Below are positions 47,611 through 59,730 of a DNA stretch of 64,000 bases, piece by piece; positions within the stretch are counted from its first letter, which is position 1, and each line of letters opens with the position of its first letter. The stretch comes from Anoplopoma fimbria. Taxonomy: Eukaryota; Chordata; Actinopteri; Perciformes; Anoplopomatidae. The DNA is taken from the NCBI RefSeq assembly GCF_027596085.1, contig NC_072458.1:17891884-17955883 (forward strand), read 5' to 3'. A model generated the notes under the pieces. The model saw only the letters and a program-made list of their open reading frames with translations. It did not search any database and was not told the origin of the DNA. A program made the translations under genes and the position numbers.

Positions 47611-50399
47611 TGTAGGTCTAAATGTTACACAAAGCATCTGACAAATATATAATTATGGTGACAGGAAACTGAATATTTAAAGCACTCTGTAAGTCATTTT
47701 GAAGAAGACAGACAGATTTCCTCATGTGCTCTGCATACCTTTGTTTTACACAATATGCAAAGTAACTGTTACTTTCCTTAATTAATCATTTTTTTCCAGA
47801 TGAAATAAATTACATAATCCAATAACGAGTTGAGAAGACATTGTAATTTATAGTCTGTAGTCCTTGTGTGTTCATTATGTCGGTAGGATGGGGTCTGCTG
47901 GTACCCCTAGTTGGTAGGATTAAAGTTAAATAGGATTATTATCTTTTAAGAGCTTGTGGCTGCTCCATGTTGTTACAACAAAGTGGAGAAAGACCCTGTC
48001 AAGGCGTTTGGGGTTAGCTCTGGGGAGTGACAAGCATGGTTTGGTGCTTTCAGGTCTGATGGACAGTTGGGAGTTCGCATCTGGAAAAGAACAGTTGTTG
48101 CAGCAACTGTTCTCTAATGGCTCAGCTTGGTTATGCCATAATCCTTTAGGGCATAGTCATCATCCACACCAATAATCTTTAGTGGCTTTTCCAGGATGAT
48201 ATCTGGCTGCCTAAGTAAAAATATTAAGTGATTTATATAGTTATCAAAAGACACAGCATGGCTTATTTATGTGTGATTTGGTTGATAGTTCAGAGATACA
48301 GCAGCCTAGTTTTGGGGAATGTTACTGGGGTTTTTTTTTCCAGGTTCCCCAGAGTCATAAAGTACTAAATGTCTTAGAACCAACCTTTTTTATGTATTTT
48401 ATGAACTCTGAAGTTATGCTATTCTGGCTCAAGTTTTGACTGGATCAAATAACGTAATTATGATCCTCTAGGCAAGGCGAGCTTTATCCAAGCTTTTGTC
48501 TAAGAGGAGGCTCATTGTCTCAATACTTAGAAAAATATCTGACCTAAAGCCATCTTTACACATAAAATGATCGCACTTGTCTTTTTTACAACCAAAGGAT
48601 CTTGGGATAAAGCCACAGAGAATGTTAGACTAAAGAAAAGTTAACTGGCAACATAAGGAAACAACCCAACAACAACTGCCATATTCTGTTTCAAATGTCC
48701 TGATGAATTAAAGTTTGTGAAATTACTTTTTTTCCCCAACTTCAAAGCAGTGAGATCATACTACTAAATCCAAAAATCTCTCATGAGAAACAACCAAAAA
48801 TGTTTTAACATTTTGTGTGAGTGCTGCAACCAATTTTATTTTTGTTACGGGTAAATCTCCGCTTAGGAAAAAACTCTATGTTATAAACAGGTCACGTGCG
48901 AACTTACAAACAACTGGTGCAACAGGTTGAGTTGGATGCAAACATTCCTAGACAGAGTGGCGACAACACTGAAAGCTACCATACACATTTCAGTACATCC
49001 AGTAAAAACACATAATCAAAGCTACACGGACACAGATGGTCGGTTAAATGTCTAGTTATTGCAAAGGATGTTGCAGAATGGGGAAGAAAAAGCATCAAAC
49101 TGAAGCTAACATGACAAAAAGTCATAGTAGAATCCAAACACAACAGAACTGCCGCTGATAATCAGATCCATAACAAGACGCCAGTTGAGTGTGAGTTCAC
49201 AGGGTTGAGGTTCTGGTTGTTTCAAAGATGTGTTAATCAAACGTCCTCGGGGCGAAACGCTGAGCTCCAAGTTTACTCTTTAATGTAGATACTGTAAGAA
49301 CAGCAGCGGTATGTATTTCAAATAAACAGTCTATAGAGTAAAATCCATACTGACGGATGATTATTATGTGTGTCTGAACTATATCAAGTATCAGGTACAA
49401 CAAAGGTAGCTCGGTGTTGAAAAATTGTTATCAAGCTACTCACAAAATAACTCACAAAGCGTTATTAATATTTGTATTAGGCCCATTGTTAGACTGAAAA
49501 TCGACCCTATGTTAATGACGTCCAGGTAGAGACAGCACGAAAACGAGTGGCCTTGTACAGAAATGATTCAGGGTTTATGACTGTGGGGTCACTATCACAT
49601 ACTTTTTAATGAACTTAATGAACTGAGTCTGTACACAGAGTCTGATAAAAGCACAGCAGTTTTATCAGCTTTCGACCTTTTGATCAGGGAAAATACCCAC
49701 ACTGACGTGCATACCATGGTTATCAAAGGATATGTACATGGCCATACACAGATCAACTATAAAGTTGCTTGCTGAATAGATTTCACCATCAGCTTTTAAA
49801 ATCATGCAAAAAAAACCCATATCTGCCAAAACAAATGGCACTAATAAGGCAAACGGACCTGAATTTGTTCAACCGAACCCTTCATGTTAGCTAACTTAGC
49901 TTCATTAAGTTAGATCAATACATTTTCATAAACCTTTCAGGACAACGTAATTCAAATTTGCACTGGCCAAATGTGTGTAAACATCTCTAATTCTGTTACA
50001 TAATATGTAAAGTAGTTACAGCCTGATGTTAGGTATACACAGTGAGGTATACAGATTCACATAATGGTTTATTGCTTTGGACCCATTATTGGAATTACAT
50101 ACATAAATAGGTCTGTAATTAATGATCTTATTAAGGAGAAATTTCCAACTCTCTCCTCACAGAGATCCACTAATTTGTTCAAATTGTGTCCATAAATACT
50201 TAATACTTAAATATATAAAGACTTTTTTTCAGCGTGTATCCAGTATTTCCACTAAGGGTTTTATTTGTATCCCCAAATTGAAAATGCACAACAAAAAAAA
50301 GGTGGCCGGAAATGCAAATGAATCACATTTATAGTAATTGCTTAGTGTAATTGCATTATGTAGAGTGCATTCTCTATTATTTCTACTCAAATCTTTGGG
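47611..50399. other. Non-coding stretch
   Basis: A short perfect inverted repeat, GAACAGTTG...CAACTGTTC with a 6-bp loop, sits at 48089-48112. No exon or named repeat. T8-T9 and A7-A9 runs are scattered. Confidence 0.45.
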
Positions 50400-51260
50400 A
50401 CTTGCCATCTGCTGTTAAGAGGTCTCCCATCAGCTCATTAGCTCACCATACTATGTGTTGCTCTAAAGAGAATTAGCCAATTTGTTTAAGGGAATCCTTA
50501 AGGGTTTTTGTATTATTCCTACATAACTCAACTCGATAGCAACTTGTCATTAGACCTAATGTACATATCTTTTAAACTCTATTCTACCAGTTTGTAATGC
50601 AAGTTTTCCATCTAAACATTTGTAATCTCCCAAATTGAGATAACCCCAATGTCAACATTTCTCAGTCTTGACAAAGCGCCTTTCAGAGTCACTGATGCAA
50701 CCGATTCCCCTTTAGGTTTGCAAAATGTTCAGGCCCCTGCCTTGCTGTTTACCTGTCGACCTAACTGTCTGCCTGCTTGTTTATGTGAGAGCCGTTAGCC
50801 TGATTCAATCCACCAGTCGTTAACTGTAATCCTGCCTCGATGACAGAGTGAACTGCCTTTAAACTCAACCAGTCTGAGCTTTTGGATCCCGTTACCTTGC
50901 AGCCTGTTACTGGAACCCTCGCAGCCGATGTGATTTCACTTCGCTAAAGAAAGCTCAATCCAACCTAACACGTGCAAAATGTATGAGCAGTTGATTAACG
51001 CCATTCAAAGCCTTTATCTGAGGGCGAAGGCCGGAGTACATTTCAAACTCTCTCCTTATAAAGATCCTCTGTTGGGAGGATAGAAATTAACTTGTGATCA
51101 TTACGGAATATTGCAACTGCAAGATGAATTAATGTAGCTGCTGTTCATTGTTCTGTAGAACTCCACATTCAAGCCTCAACCAATCCACATGTGGCTGGGC
51201 AGCAGCTGCGGTTATGGTTAATTGATGAAATATGATATTTAGGTGGAGCAATGGAGAGAT
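50400..51260. other. Best candidate conserved non-coding block
   Basis: An 860-bp stretch free of simple and interspersed repeats with even base composition, unlike its AT-rich flanks. It contains GACCTAATG, AGCTCATTAGCTC, TTGATTAACGCC, TTAACTTGTGATCATTACGG, GATGAATTAATGTAGC, TGTTCATTGTTCTGT (Sox-like ATTGTTC) and GTTAATTGATG. That mix of homeodomain, Sox and E-box-like (CACATGTG, 51187-51194) sites is characteristic of long developmental enhancers in gene deserts. No open frame of note. Confidence 0.35.
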
Positions 51261-53104
51261 GAATGCTTCGGAAATAAAAAAAACAGCAAAATCAAAACTA
51301 TAAAAAAATTAAGAACTCAGAAATAGGAAGTTATGTAAAATAGTTAAATTATTAAGATGGGAATTATATTTATATAAGTCTCATTTTAATAATTTTAATA
51401 TATATATATATATATATATTATTATTATTTATTTTTTTAATTATTATTATTATTATTTTTTGTTAAAATTAGACCCGCCAGTGCAGGAAGGTTAATAATC
51501 CCTAAATACTGTAAAATCACCGTACAAACCCTTGTAACAGTGATTAATGCATTTCAGGCGGTAAACAGTTAGGTAGCTCCCACTAAATAGATATGCACCG
51601 ATATCATATCTGAAATTATTAATAGTAAAATTGGAACATTGTAATGTCAGTTTCGAGGCTCTATATCATAATGCGATTGTGTATCTGCAATTTGGATTGG
51701 TATTTCAGTCTTAAACTGAAAAATACATGTTTAATTATCAGGCCACAACTCAATAATGGTAGTATTCCAAACGTTACATCATTTAGTGCCATAGACTTCT
51801 TTCCAGTACAATACCATACAATAGATTTCATCATAAACTGACACACAACTCATTTTAATAAGACTTATATTGGTTGTGGTGAGTGTTACAAAATCAACAA
51901 GACAGATAAATTCATACCAGACAACATTCACTGTGGAATGTATCAAGTTTCTCCCATAAGAACAATAACAGCTCTGTGCAACTACGAGCACGTCTGCCTG
52001 TACCTGCATGCAAACACACACTTGCCAACTTACATAGCCAACGGCTCTATAAACTACATCACCAAGTGGAGCAGTGCTGCGTTACGGGCTTTGAAATCAC
52101 ACCACAGTTTGTGGGTTTACGGGTTTAATTCTTCTCATTCTCCCGCTTAATTAAATCCCACAATATGAAGTTCCAAACGCCTACTAAAAGCAGCAGCTAC
52201 TGCATTATCTGAATAAGAGAAGACAATTAGGTAACCCCCCCATGCATTGTACGGCATGAATCATCTGCTCGTGAAACAAGTCTTCCATTTTATATGTCTG
52301 GTCCCATGATCCTTTGCTCCACATGTATATTAAACACTGTACTGTATTGTAACACGAGTTGAACATTTTCCAGCAGAGTGGAAGCACATCTGCAACACTA
52401 TTGCACATTGATTATTTAAAACATGTGGGACACACCTAATGGCGTCATTTTATTGCATCTGTCTGTTGTTAAAAAGCCGCACATGATGCATTACGGGTCT
52501 TACTCGTAAAAAAAGTAGTCCCTGGTTGCATCAGTGTGCACATTAAAAGGACTATGACTCAGTAAGTCAGTTAGCTCATCAAGACGACGTTGATGAATCT
52601 GATAGTTGGTCACATTTAATTATGTGCCAAGAAGTCATTACATTTTTAATGACCCGCTGTGGATACTAGCACTGAATATGATCATACTGGTTGCATATTT
52701 CATAATGAGATGTTTCTAGGATGGCACCATTGGCATATACTGTACCGCCTGTTGATAAAGTGAAGTTTTTTCATTTTTCATGTTAACATAGTAAAACATG
52801 GCCTCTGGGAGAAACTGTATATACATACATATACATATATTTCAGTAGATTAATGTGACTTGAAGCCTTACTGACAAAATATCTTCACTCAGAAGGCTGC
52901 AATTATATGAAAACTGAATATTCTTACTCCAATATTTGAAAATCAGACTTATTGTTAATTAATTGAATAGAAAATGATTAGAACTATCAATTGACGCTAC
53001 TTAGGTCAATAGATTTGTTTGTATGTTATTGTTTTTTTTGCCTCTGATACTGCTGAACCTATCGTTAGTCCAATCTGTTATTTGTTATTCTTATACATTT
53101 TCTC
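51261..53104. other. AT-rich non-coding stretch
   Basis: Includes A/T simple repeats at 51395-51465. Two opposed frames at 51644-51846 and 51661-51846 shadow each other. No exon. Confidence 0.5.
51395..51465. repeat. (TA)n and (TTA)n simple repeats
   Basis: TA units at about 51399-51420 pass directly into ATT/TTA units to about 51460. Confidence 0.95.
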
Positions 53105-53185
53105 CCAGAGCTGAAACTTTACTATTATTATCATTATGGATTAATCCCCCAGTTATTTTCTCGATTAATTGTTTGGTCTACAATC
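53105..53185 (+). mobile_element. Fragment of the 'GATTAATC' repeat family
   Basis: GAGCTGAAACTTTACTATTATTATCATTATGGATTAAT then TTATTTTCTCGATTAATTGTTTGGTCTAC follows the same phrases as 16519-16810 and 13135-13475. Confidence 0.6.
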
Positions 53186-53204
53186 AAGCACAACCTCCGG
53201 TTCT

Positions 53205-53650
53205 GACGAGTGAAGCAAATGCGAATGTGTCTTTAAACTTGCATTCTCTTTACTGACCAGCAGGGGGCGACTCCACCAATTGCAAAAAGAAGTCTGATTG
53301 TATAGAAGTTTATAAGAAAATGACTCTACTTCTAACTTGATTTATTACCTCAGTAAACATTGTAAACATGAGTTGATGGTCTCAATCGCTAGTTTAAAGT
53401 CTTCTTCAATACAGCATGATGTTCAATTAGTAAATTATGGTGCCATTTAGAGTCAAATAGACCATAAAGCAGAGTATGCTTTAGGGCGGGGCTACTGCCG
53501 CTACCAGAGCCGTATACAGCGTCTCTACGTCATTCCTCCGCAGTCCAATTATGGTGACATCTGTTCATTGGTTGCGCAAAAACAACATGGCCACAGCCAT
53601 ATTCCAAGATGACAACGGCGAGATGTGTGTAAAATAAATGCACACTGCTC
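53205..53650 (+). mobile_element. Most complete copy of the 'GGGGGCGACT' repeat family
   Basis: Order on the plus strand: AAACTTGCATTCTCTTTACTGACC, CAGCAGGGGGCGACTCC, TTGCAAAAAGAAGTCTGATTG, TATAAGAAAATGACTCTACTTC, TTGATTTATTACCTCAG, AACATGAGTTGATGGTCTC, TCTTCAATACAGCATGATG, TAAATTATGG, TTTAGAGTCAAATAGACC, TTTAGGGCGGGGCTAC. These match fragments at 20128, 35786 and 43870. After about 53500 similarity is less certain. It has no coding capacity and I could not find terminal repeats, so class is open. Confidence 0.8.
53254..53272 (+). promoter_or_regulatory. CTCF-like motif inside a dispersed repeat
   Basis: TGACCAGCAGGGGGCGACT matches the CTCF core CCASYAGRKGGCR at every position (53257-53269). 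It points in the opposite direction to the two copies at 20.4 and 35.9 kb. Confidence 0.5.
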
Positions 53651-55939
53651 ATTATGCTTCGGTAGCTTCACCTTTGCTTTGTCGTCAATTAGAGACACCT
53701 TTACTCGTTCAGTTGCTACCAATAAACATTAAAAGCCCTATAAGCCCTCACAGATGTTTCCACTTCTGATTGGACGACTGTGCAGGTTGAAGTTGGGCCG
53801 TCATGTGACGCCAACAAATTGATATAAACAGTTGCTTGATTCAATTTAAGTTGTACTCCCTCAACAATCTGCCTGTTATCGGGCTAAATAAATGAAAACA
53901 CCCGTGTGTGTTTATCATGCATGTAGTACGTTTAATATTTACCAACCTCAAACTACAGGCCTACAATGACATCCATTCATTATAAATGATGCCAAATGAA
54001 TGACAATGCTTTTAATTCAACCAATGCCAAGTTTCAAACCGCTGCTCATGAATTTAATGAATACACGTTATAAAATAATTCCTCTTAAATCAAATCAGCA
54101 ATGTGAAGAACTGAATTGAATCAATTATATGTAAAAATAACTTCGTGAGAAACAGGGCGACAGCGTATGTGGAGCCTGACAGTAACGTTAAGTTTAATTA
54201 GATAAAAAAGATCCTAATCAACACTTTAAACGCACGCCTCTTTACCCGCTGTTTGTGTTCTGATGCCGCTGTGTTCCCATATAAAGGTGTCGAGACTTGT
54301 TTTTACAACGGTCGTCAGAGGGGTGGGGCATCCATCTAGCAGCCCAACAAGTTACAACAAACAATACAAATGGGGTAATTGCATTGAACAACCAATACTC
54401 ATGCATTCATTTTTTCCCCCACTCTGTTAAATGTATTAATAGCAACATAAAAAGAATAAATAAGAAAACCCTACATCTGGTTCAGAAAATCTAATTAGAA
54501 ATAGAAGTTAGCACGTAGATATGATATATAGCTAGTAAGCAAGTAGGTTAAGTACTTTTGGATTCATTTGAATTTAAAATAACTCTGCCATAAAACTTAA
54601 TCAAAAACTAGATCATTTGACAGCAAATTGTATCAGATTTTTGTCATTTACTGTGAACGTGTTTAGATTTTTAAGATAATGACACCAAAATACTGCTCTC
54701 AGTTCAAGTTTGCGATCAGAGGATTCAAACAGCAATTTTTTAAAATCGTAAAGAGCGCGAGAATCTCTTTTGCTGGCTCAAATTTAGTACCACATTTGAA
54801 TATGTATGCTCAAATCATCTGTTACGGTCCGGATTCTGCCCTCCCTCTCACAGATATTTAATTCTGCTCTTATAAATCCATGAATTTGAGCTCTCTAGGG
54901 TTGATTTGCGGACTGAGTGGCGGTCAAATGCGTTTTGTCGTCTGAGATATTTTTGTCATCAATATGCTTCCATACACAGGCTCCCACTGAACACTGCCGA
55001 CGAGGCAGCTGGACGACCTTAAATACCCTCAACTGAGATCTGATGCTGCATTCAGTAGCTCCTTGGAAACTCCCCTTATTGCATGATGTAAAAACGACTC
55101 GTCATGTATTTGTGTGCTTGAAATGAAAATTGGCAGCATCAACTATGATTCAATAGTAATATTTATGCTATTCTTTTATTATGTAGAGATAAATAAACAA
55201 TGTGCACAAACCAAAAAATGCTTTAACATGGAAATATATTATGGACAACATCATTTTAATATAACGCAGACTCCAAAATAAACTGGATATGATGCTTGCG
55301 GTCAAGTTATGATCTCACTCAGCCAATGACATCAGAAGTCTGTCACCAAATGTGACCATTTCTTGTCATTTGTTTTTTTGCACTGAGGAATGTGCTTTAA
55401 TATATGCACATATTTACTCAATACACTGACTGATGTCATAATTATCAATGCTATTCGACCCTAAACCTCACATCTCGACACACAGTGAGAGAGAGAAACA
55501 AAACACTCCCACAGTCACCTTGCTCTCTCGTTCATGCACGAGTACGCTTGTATTTTCTGACAGCCAGTGAAGGCATCAATTTATGCTCATATGGTAAAAA
55601 ATGTCACCTATCATACTGCAAAATACATATAAAATGATATATAGTATACATAAACAATAATTTGCAAATATCCCTCAGGTTAGCTGACTTTACACTCATG
55701 AACAAATCTTTCCTCGACATTAATGGCCCATCATGTCTTGTGACTACTTCACTACTACTTCAGTTTGTGCAACGTTCAAGTGCACTGAACTGTGACGTCC
55801 ACAAGTCCAAGTCTGACCTCTGAGGTCACCAATGCGTTGTGAGACAACATCTGGCGCATTGTGCACGCCAGATGTGGAGAAGTTCCTGTTGTCGAAATGA
55901 AACGAAAGGAAAGGAAAGCAGTGAGCTAGAATGCAGAAC

Positions 55940-55943
<4 letters not shown>
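53651..55943. other. Non-coding stretch
   Basis: No exon called. The frame at 54679-54861 and others are under 66 codons. A GAAAGGAAAGGAAAG purine patch is at 55904-55918. Confidence 0.5.

Positions 55944-55989
<46 letters not shown>
55944..55989 (+). repeat. (GT)n microsatellite, 46 bp
   Basis: Twenty-three uninterrupted GT units. A shorter (CA)n at 56327-56341 followed by (AT)n lies about 340 bp downstream. Confidence 0.99.
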
Positions 55990-55992
<3 letters not shown>

Positions 55993-56727
55993 AAGACACA
56001 TGTGTAGAAGTGAAGCAACCCCTGCCAGTGCAGAATCACCATAAAGTCATAGGGTCGCTTTAACGCAGGGTTCTGAGGGAAATAACAACTAAACCAACTC
56101 CCTCCTGTACTGACAGAACCTCGACCCAAATATTTGACAATTTTATGATCTCTCGCTTTTAGTTCAAATTGACAGCCCAAATAAAACAACTTAAAAGGAT
56201 GTTTATAAATGAACACAAGCCATTGTTCAATTCGGCGTGATTAAAAGACAGCAGGAATGAATTCAATCTAAACTTTTCCCCCGATTTAATTCTTCTCCTA
56301 TTCCGCCTTCTCATGCAGACCAAAAAACACACACACACACACAATATATATATATATCGTGGGGCGAAAAGAAGCGCTGTTTCACCAATTTTTTTTTTTT
56401 TTTTTTGTTAAAGTTGAAATATCAAAGTATTTAAGTAGCGCCTGCTGGATTAATAGCACCGAATTATCACTGAGACTCAAGTTATTCTGGAAAGATCTAA
56501 AACGCGTTTCTCCAGGTGAGAGCAGTCGGCCGAATCGCAACACAAGCATTAAATTGCAACAAAAATGAATGTAGTTCGGCAAACACTATTCCCTCCACTG
56601 GGCACAAATGACACATTGGTGGGTGACGTTTAAATTTATTTTTTTTAAAAAGCGTGACAATTAACATGATCACTTGAGGAAGCGGCGTGTCCGGCCATGT
56701 AGCTGTTACACTGTCAACTAAGCTGTT

Positions 56728-56729
<2 letters not shown>

Positions 56730-56758
<29 letters not shown>

Positions 56759-56795
56759 GGAGGGGCTGTCATTGGCTACAATGTTGTCAAAAAAA

Positions 56796-56828
<33 letters not shown>

Positions 56829-56850
56829 CTATCTATATATATATATATAA
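56730..56850. repeat. T29 / A25 homopolymer pair followed by (AT)n
   Basis: T29 at 56730-56758 and A25 at 56789-56813 are separated by 30 bp and could form a long A:T stem. TA steps with an ATCT interruption follow to about 56850. The 30-bp spacer contains CATTGGCTAC, a CCAAT box on the minus strand. Confidence 0.97.
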
Positions 56851-56879
56851 CCCTCCCCCCGAAAAAAAATAAAATATGA

Positions 56880-57321
56880 AAACATACCGCATATGCAAGA
56901 CGAAGCTCCTATCCAATATTACTTGGAGTCCCAGTGCATGTGCATTCCTCCTCAACTGGAACCAGTGGTGATCTCCGTCGGTTCCACTGGACGGGACACA
57001 GCGCCAGTTTAACCTGAAATGACCCGCTCTAGTGCATATATCAGGCGTGTGCACCGTGTCTGTGCTGGGTGAGTGTAGTGTGGACTACCAGTGCATGCGG
57101 CTGTGGGAGTCTGTGTGTGCGCTGGTAGGCATTGGGAAAAAAACGATTAAATAAAAAATTAAATAAAAAAAAAACTTCTACATTGAGCCGAGAAATAAAC
57201 ACAGTAACGAAACTGACACATGTAGCGCTCCGACTGATCGCTACGGGGAATCAGAGAGCAGAGTCACGGGCAGGAACCGAACAGAATAAGCCTCGCCCTT
57301 ATTATAAACTCCCCAAGTTTT

Positions 57322-57323
<2 letters not shown>
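56880..57323 (-). promoter_or_regulatory. CpG-bearing block, possible promoter or 5' exon
   Basis: This segment has more G, C and CpG than the surrounding DNA. On the minus strand it includes TTTATAATAAG (57299-57309) as a TATA-like site and a GCATATGCG|GTATGTTTTC junction near 56880-56898 that fits a 5' splice site, downstream of a short frame beginning at 57054. No next exon or protein similarity was found, and the flanking homopolymers could equally mark retroposed sequence. Weak inference. Confidence 0.2.

Positions 57324-57371
<48 letters not shown>
57324..57371 (+). repeat. T48 homopolymer
   Basis: Forty-eight T in a row. As a poly(A) on the minus strand it might be the tail of an old retroposed transcript, but the sequence upstream of the A tract (plus-strand right side, 57372 onward) is not recognised. 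Such length is also prone to assembly error. Confidence 0.97.
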
Positions 57372-57372
<1 letters not shown>

Positions 57373-57675
57373 GTCGATGGCGGTTGGCTGTTATTCCTGT
57401 AAGGCCTGGTACATGCCGACAGAGCAGGAAACATATGGTCCAACTTAATATATGTGTGTGTGTGTTAAAGGAAATCCGGCAATTTTATAAATTATTGCTG
57501 TTGTTATTATTATTATTATTTAATACAAGGCTGTATTATTTATACTTATATTATTTCAATTTAATTGAATGTTATTGCAATTAAATTGAAAAACTATGAC
57601 ATGCATTGAAAACAATTATTTATAATTTTATTCATAATTAAATATAACTTCAATTCACATTTTTTTTTCATATAT

Positions 57676-57962
57676 ACATTACATTACATTACAGTCATTT
57701 AGCAGACGCTTTTATCCAAAACTTACAATCAGTAGTATATTACATATCATTCACCCATTCACACACTGATGACAGGCTACCATGCAAGGTGCCACCATCA
57801 GACTCTAACTAACATTCATGCAACATCCAGTCCACACCGATGGCAAGCCTTCGGGAGCAACTTGGGGTTAAGTGTCTTGCCCAAGGACACATCGACTGCC
57901 GAAGCCGGGTATCGAACCACTGACCCTCTGATTGGAAAACTACCTTGCTCTCATGGGGCCTG
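57676..57962 (-). mobile_element. tRNA-derived SINE with L2-type 3' tail
   Basis: Minus-strand order: a degraded tRNA-like head (CCAATCAGAGGGTCAGTGG) with a B box GGTTCGATACC at 57918-57908; a central TGTGTCCTTGGGCAAGACAC segment and CTTAACCCCAAGTTGCTCC typical of widespread fish SINEs; and a terminal TTTTGGATAAAAGCGTCTGC region with (TGTAA)n. The tail is the same as in the L2 LINE copies at 43383-43710 and 59292-59730. This is the V-SINE-like plan, in which a SINE borrows the 3' end of a partner LINE. No A box is visible, so the head is truncated or decayed and pol III transcription is unlikely. Confidence 0.85.
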
Positions 57963-57965
57963 AGT

Positions 57966-58130
57966 TGTCAGGCTACATGGGTTTGCCACATGGGAACCAG
58001 GATGTTGAACCCATATGGGACCCACACAGGTTTCCCCAGCCGAAACCAACGCCCAAGTAGTACCCATGTAGCTCACATTTAAATCCACCTGGAGCCCACA
58101 TGGACATGCTGGTTAGGAGGGAACATTTAC
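57966..58130. repeat. Degenerate repeat built on CCCAYATGGG palindromes
   Basis: Units such as CATGGGTTTGCCACATGGGAACC, ACCCATATGGGACCCACACAGG, GTACCCATGTAGC and GCCCACATGGACATG are imperfect repeats of one another in both orientations. I recognise this type from fish genomes. A 113-codon minus-strand frame crossing it (57973-58314) is incidental. Confidence 0.6.
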
Positions 58131-58999
58131 TACTCTCAATGTTTTTGACCATCCTTGCTCTGCAATGACAAACAACAGTTATGTTGTATTCCTTCAAAAA
58201 ACATCTGGTTGTGTGTGATCTTCTAAATCGACCTGATAGAAGCAGTCGCCTGTATCTCATTTGCTTCTTATATGTCTTAGTGTTGGATCCACTGTCATGG
58301 CAGAATAACAGCATCCAGGTAAATTATTAGTGGAAGGTCTCAAAGTCTTCTGGCAGCGGTTTGTGAATGTCCCCGTCATGCATAGCGTGCCGTTGAGACT
58401 GAGAGCTGTGTGTATGTGTATCCCTGTTCACTCACCTTACATCAACTTTTCTTTCGTGTACTGTATGTTTAACTTGGCTGCGCTCCAAGTGGGTAGAAGG
58501 ACGCTAGTTGGGCTGCCTTTTATGCAAGAGTCAGTGTCTGTGCCTTAAACAGCAGTTATGTCTGACAGTGAGATGACAGAGAAGCGTACTGGATAGATTA
58601 TCTACCACTCATCCAACAGATGTATGACATCTATGGAAAACTGTATTTTGTTTTAATGCAAATGAAGGCTGAGAGCTGCAATCCATTTACCACCATTTAA
58701 GTGGATGTCCAATCAGTGCCGATGGTACATGTAGTACCCTGAAGAGATAAATTCTCCAGTGCATGCTATATTGACCTAGAAGTTTGTCTTTTACACCAAA
58801 CTAAGTCGGGCTTAAATGCCTCGTTAACGCCTCGTATAATACACTTAGTTGAAACGTAGACACAATCAACTCACCAAACAAGTCTTGGTTAGTCTTTACA
58901 ATGCTCCCATTGTTGGTTTGGTTGAAATAAATCCTTAATTCACAGACCAAGATGTGAAAATATACCGGCTCTACACACGCTGTTTTCCCGTTTGACCCC
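58131..58999. other. Non-coding stretch
   Basis: Nothing recognised beyond short unsupported frames. Confidence 0.5.
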
Positions 59000-59240
59000 A
59001 TGTGAAACAAGAAGTCAATGTTGATGTTTTTGTCACGTATCTTGCGTACTTCAGTAACGATCTTCCGAGGTTATTTTAACCCCAACGACGATCTTTTCCT
59101 AAACCTAACTTAAGTGGTTTTGTTGACTAAACCGAACCTACTGAGTTTCCTGCGAAGACGGAAGTTTATTTTGAAAAGGCCGAATGCATGTAATGAGCAG
59201 AGACAGACACATGTTGCAGGCTTTTGTAGGAAAATGGACG
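59000..59240. repeat. Possible dispersed repeat
   Basis: The TTCCTAAACCTAACTTAAGTGGTTTTGTTGACTAAACCGAACC wording at 59094-59136 is like an interspersed teleost family with repeated CTAAACCTAAC phrases. Not delimited. Confidence 0.35.
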
Positions 59241-59291
59241 AACAATGGTGAGTAACTTTTGCTTGGTATCATACGAATTGTTGAATGAGGA

Positions 59292-59730
59292 TACATTACA
59301 TTACATTACATTACAGTCATTTAGCAGACGCTTTTATCCAAAGCGACTTACAGGAAGTGTATTCAACATAGGTATTCAAGAGAACTACTAGTCACCAGAA
59401 GTCATAAGTGCATCTCCTTTCTTAAACAAGCATCTTAAAGCATAAACCAGAGCAAAAGTACAGTGCAGAGGCAAAATACTACGAAAACAATAATTGCAAC
59501 AGACTAATACGAATATAATAAGTGCTACAAACTACTACGAATAGGATAAGTGCAGCGAACTGATACGAATACAGTAAGTGCAACAACTAATACGAATGCA
59601 ATAAGTGCTACGAGGAAGGCTCAGGGTAGTACTTCTTGAAGAGGTGAGTTTTCAGCCTGCGCCGAAAGATGGGCAGCGGATACGTTGCACACATGGCTCT
59701 CTCTGGGTCGTCGTCGGCGACAGCTTCCAA
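59292..59730 (-). mobile_element. L2-clade LINE 3' end with ORF remnant, copy 2
   Basis: Minus-strand reading: a coding remnant giving ATYPLPIFRRRLKTHLFKKY (about 59700-59640), which looks like the end of a LINE ORF2; then the 31-bp degenerate 3' untranslated units; then GTAAGTCGCTTTGGATAAAAGCG and (TGTAA)n ending at 59292. It is closely similar to copy 1 at 43383-43710 but extends further 5'. The GGATA-loop stem and TGTAA repeats match the UnaL2-type recognition end. No reverse transcriptase domain remains. Confidence 0.85.

Noticed and set aside
56500..56525. TTTCTCCAGGTGAGAG as an exon boundary
   Set aside because: It reads equally as an acceptor or a donor and no flanking exon could be defined.
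56497..56772. Minus-strand frame with poly-Lys start
   Set aside because: Translation of the A/T homopolymer.
57132..57584. 150-codon plus-strand frame
   Set aside because: About eighteen residues are poly-Phe from the T48 run, and the rest is low-complexity Leu/Tyr-rich sequence.
57973..58314. 113-codon minus-strand frame
   Set aside because: Runs through the degenerate CCCAYATGGG repeat; Gly/Trp content follows from the repeat.
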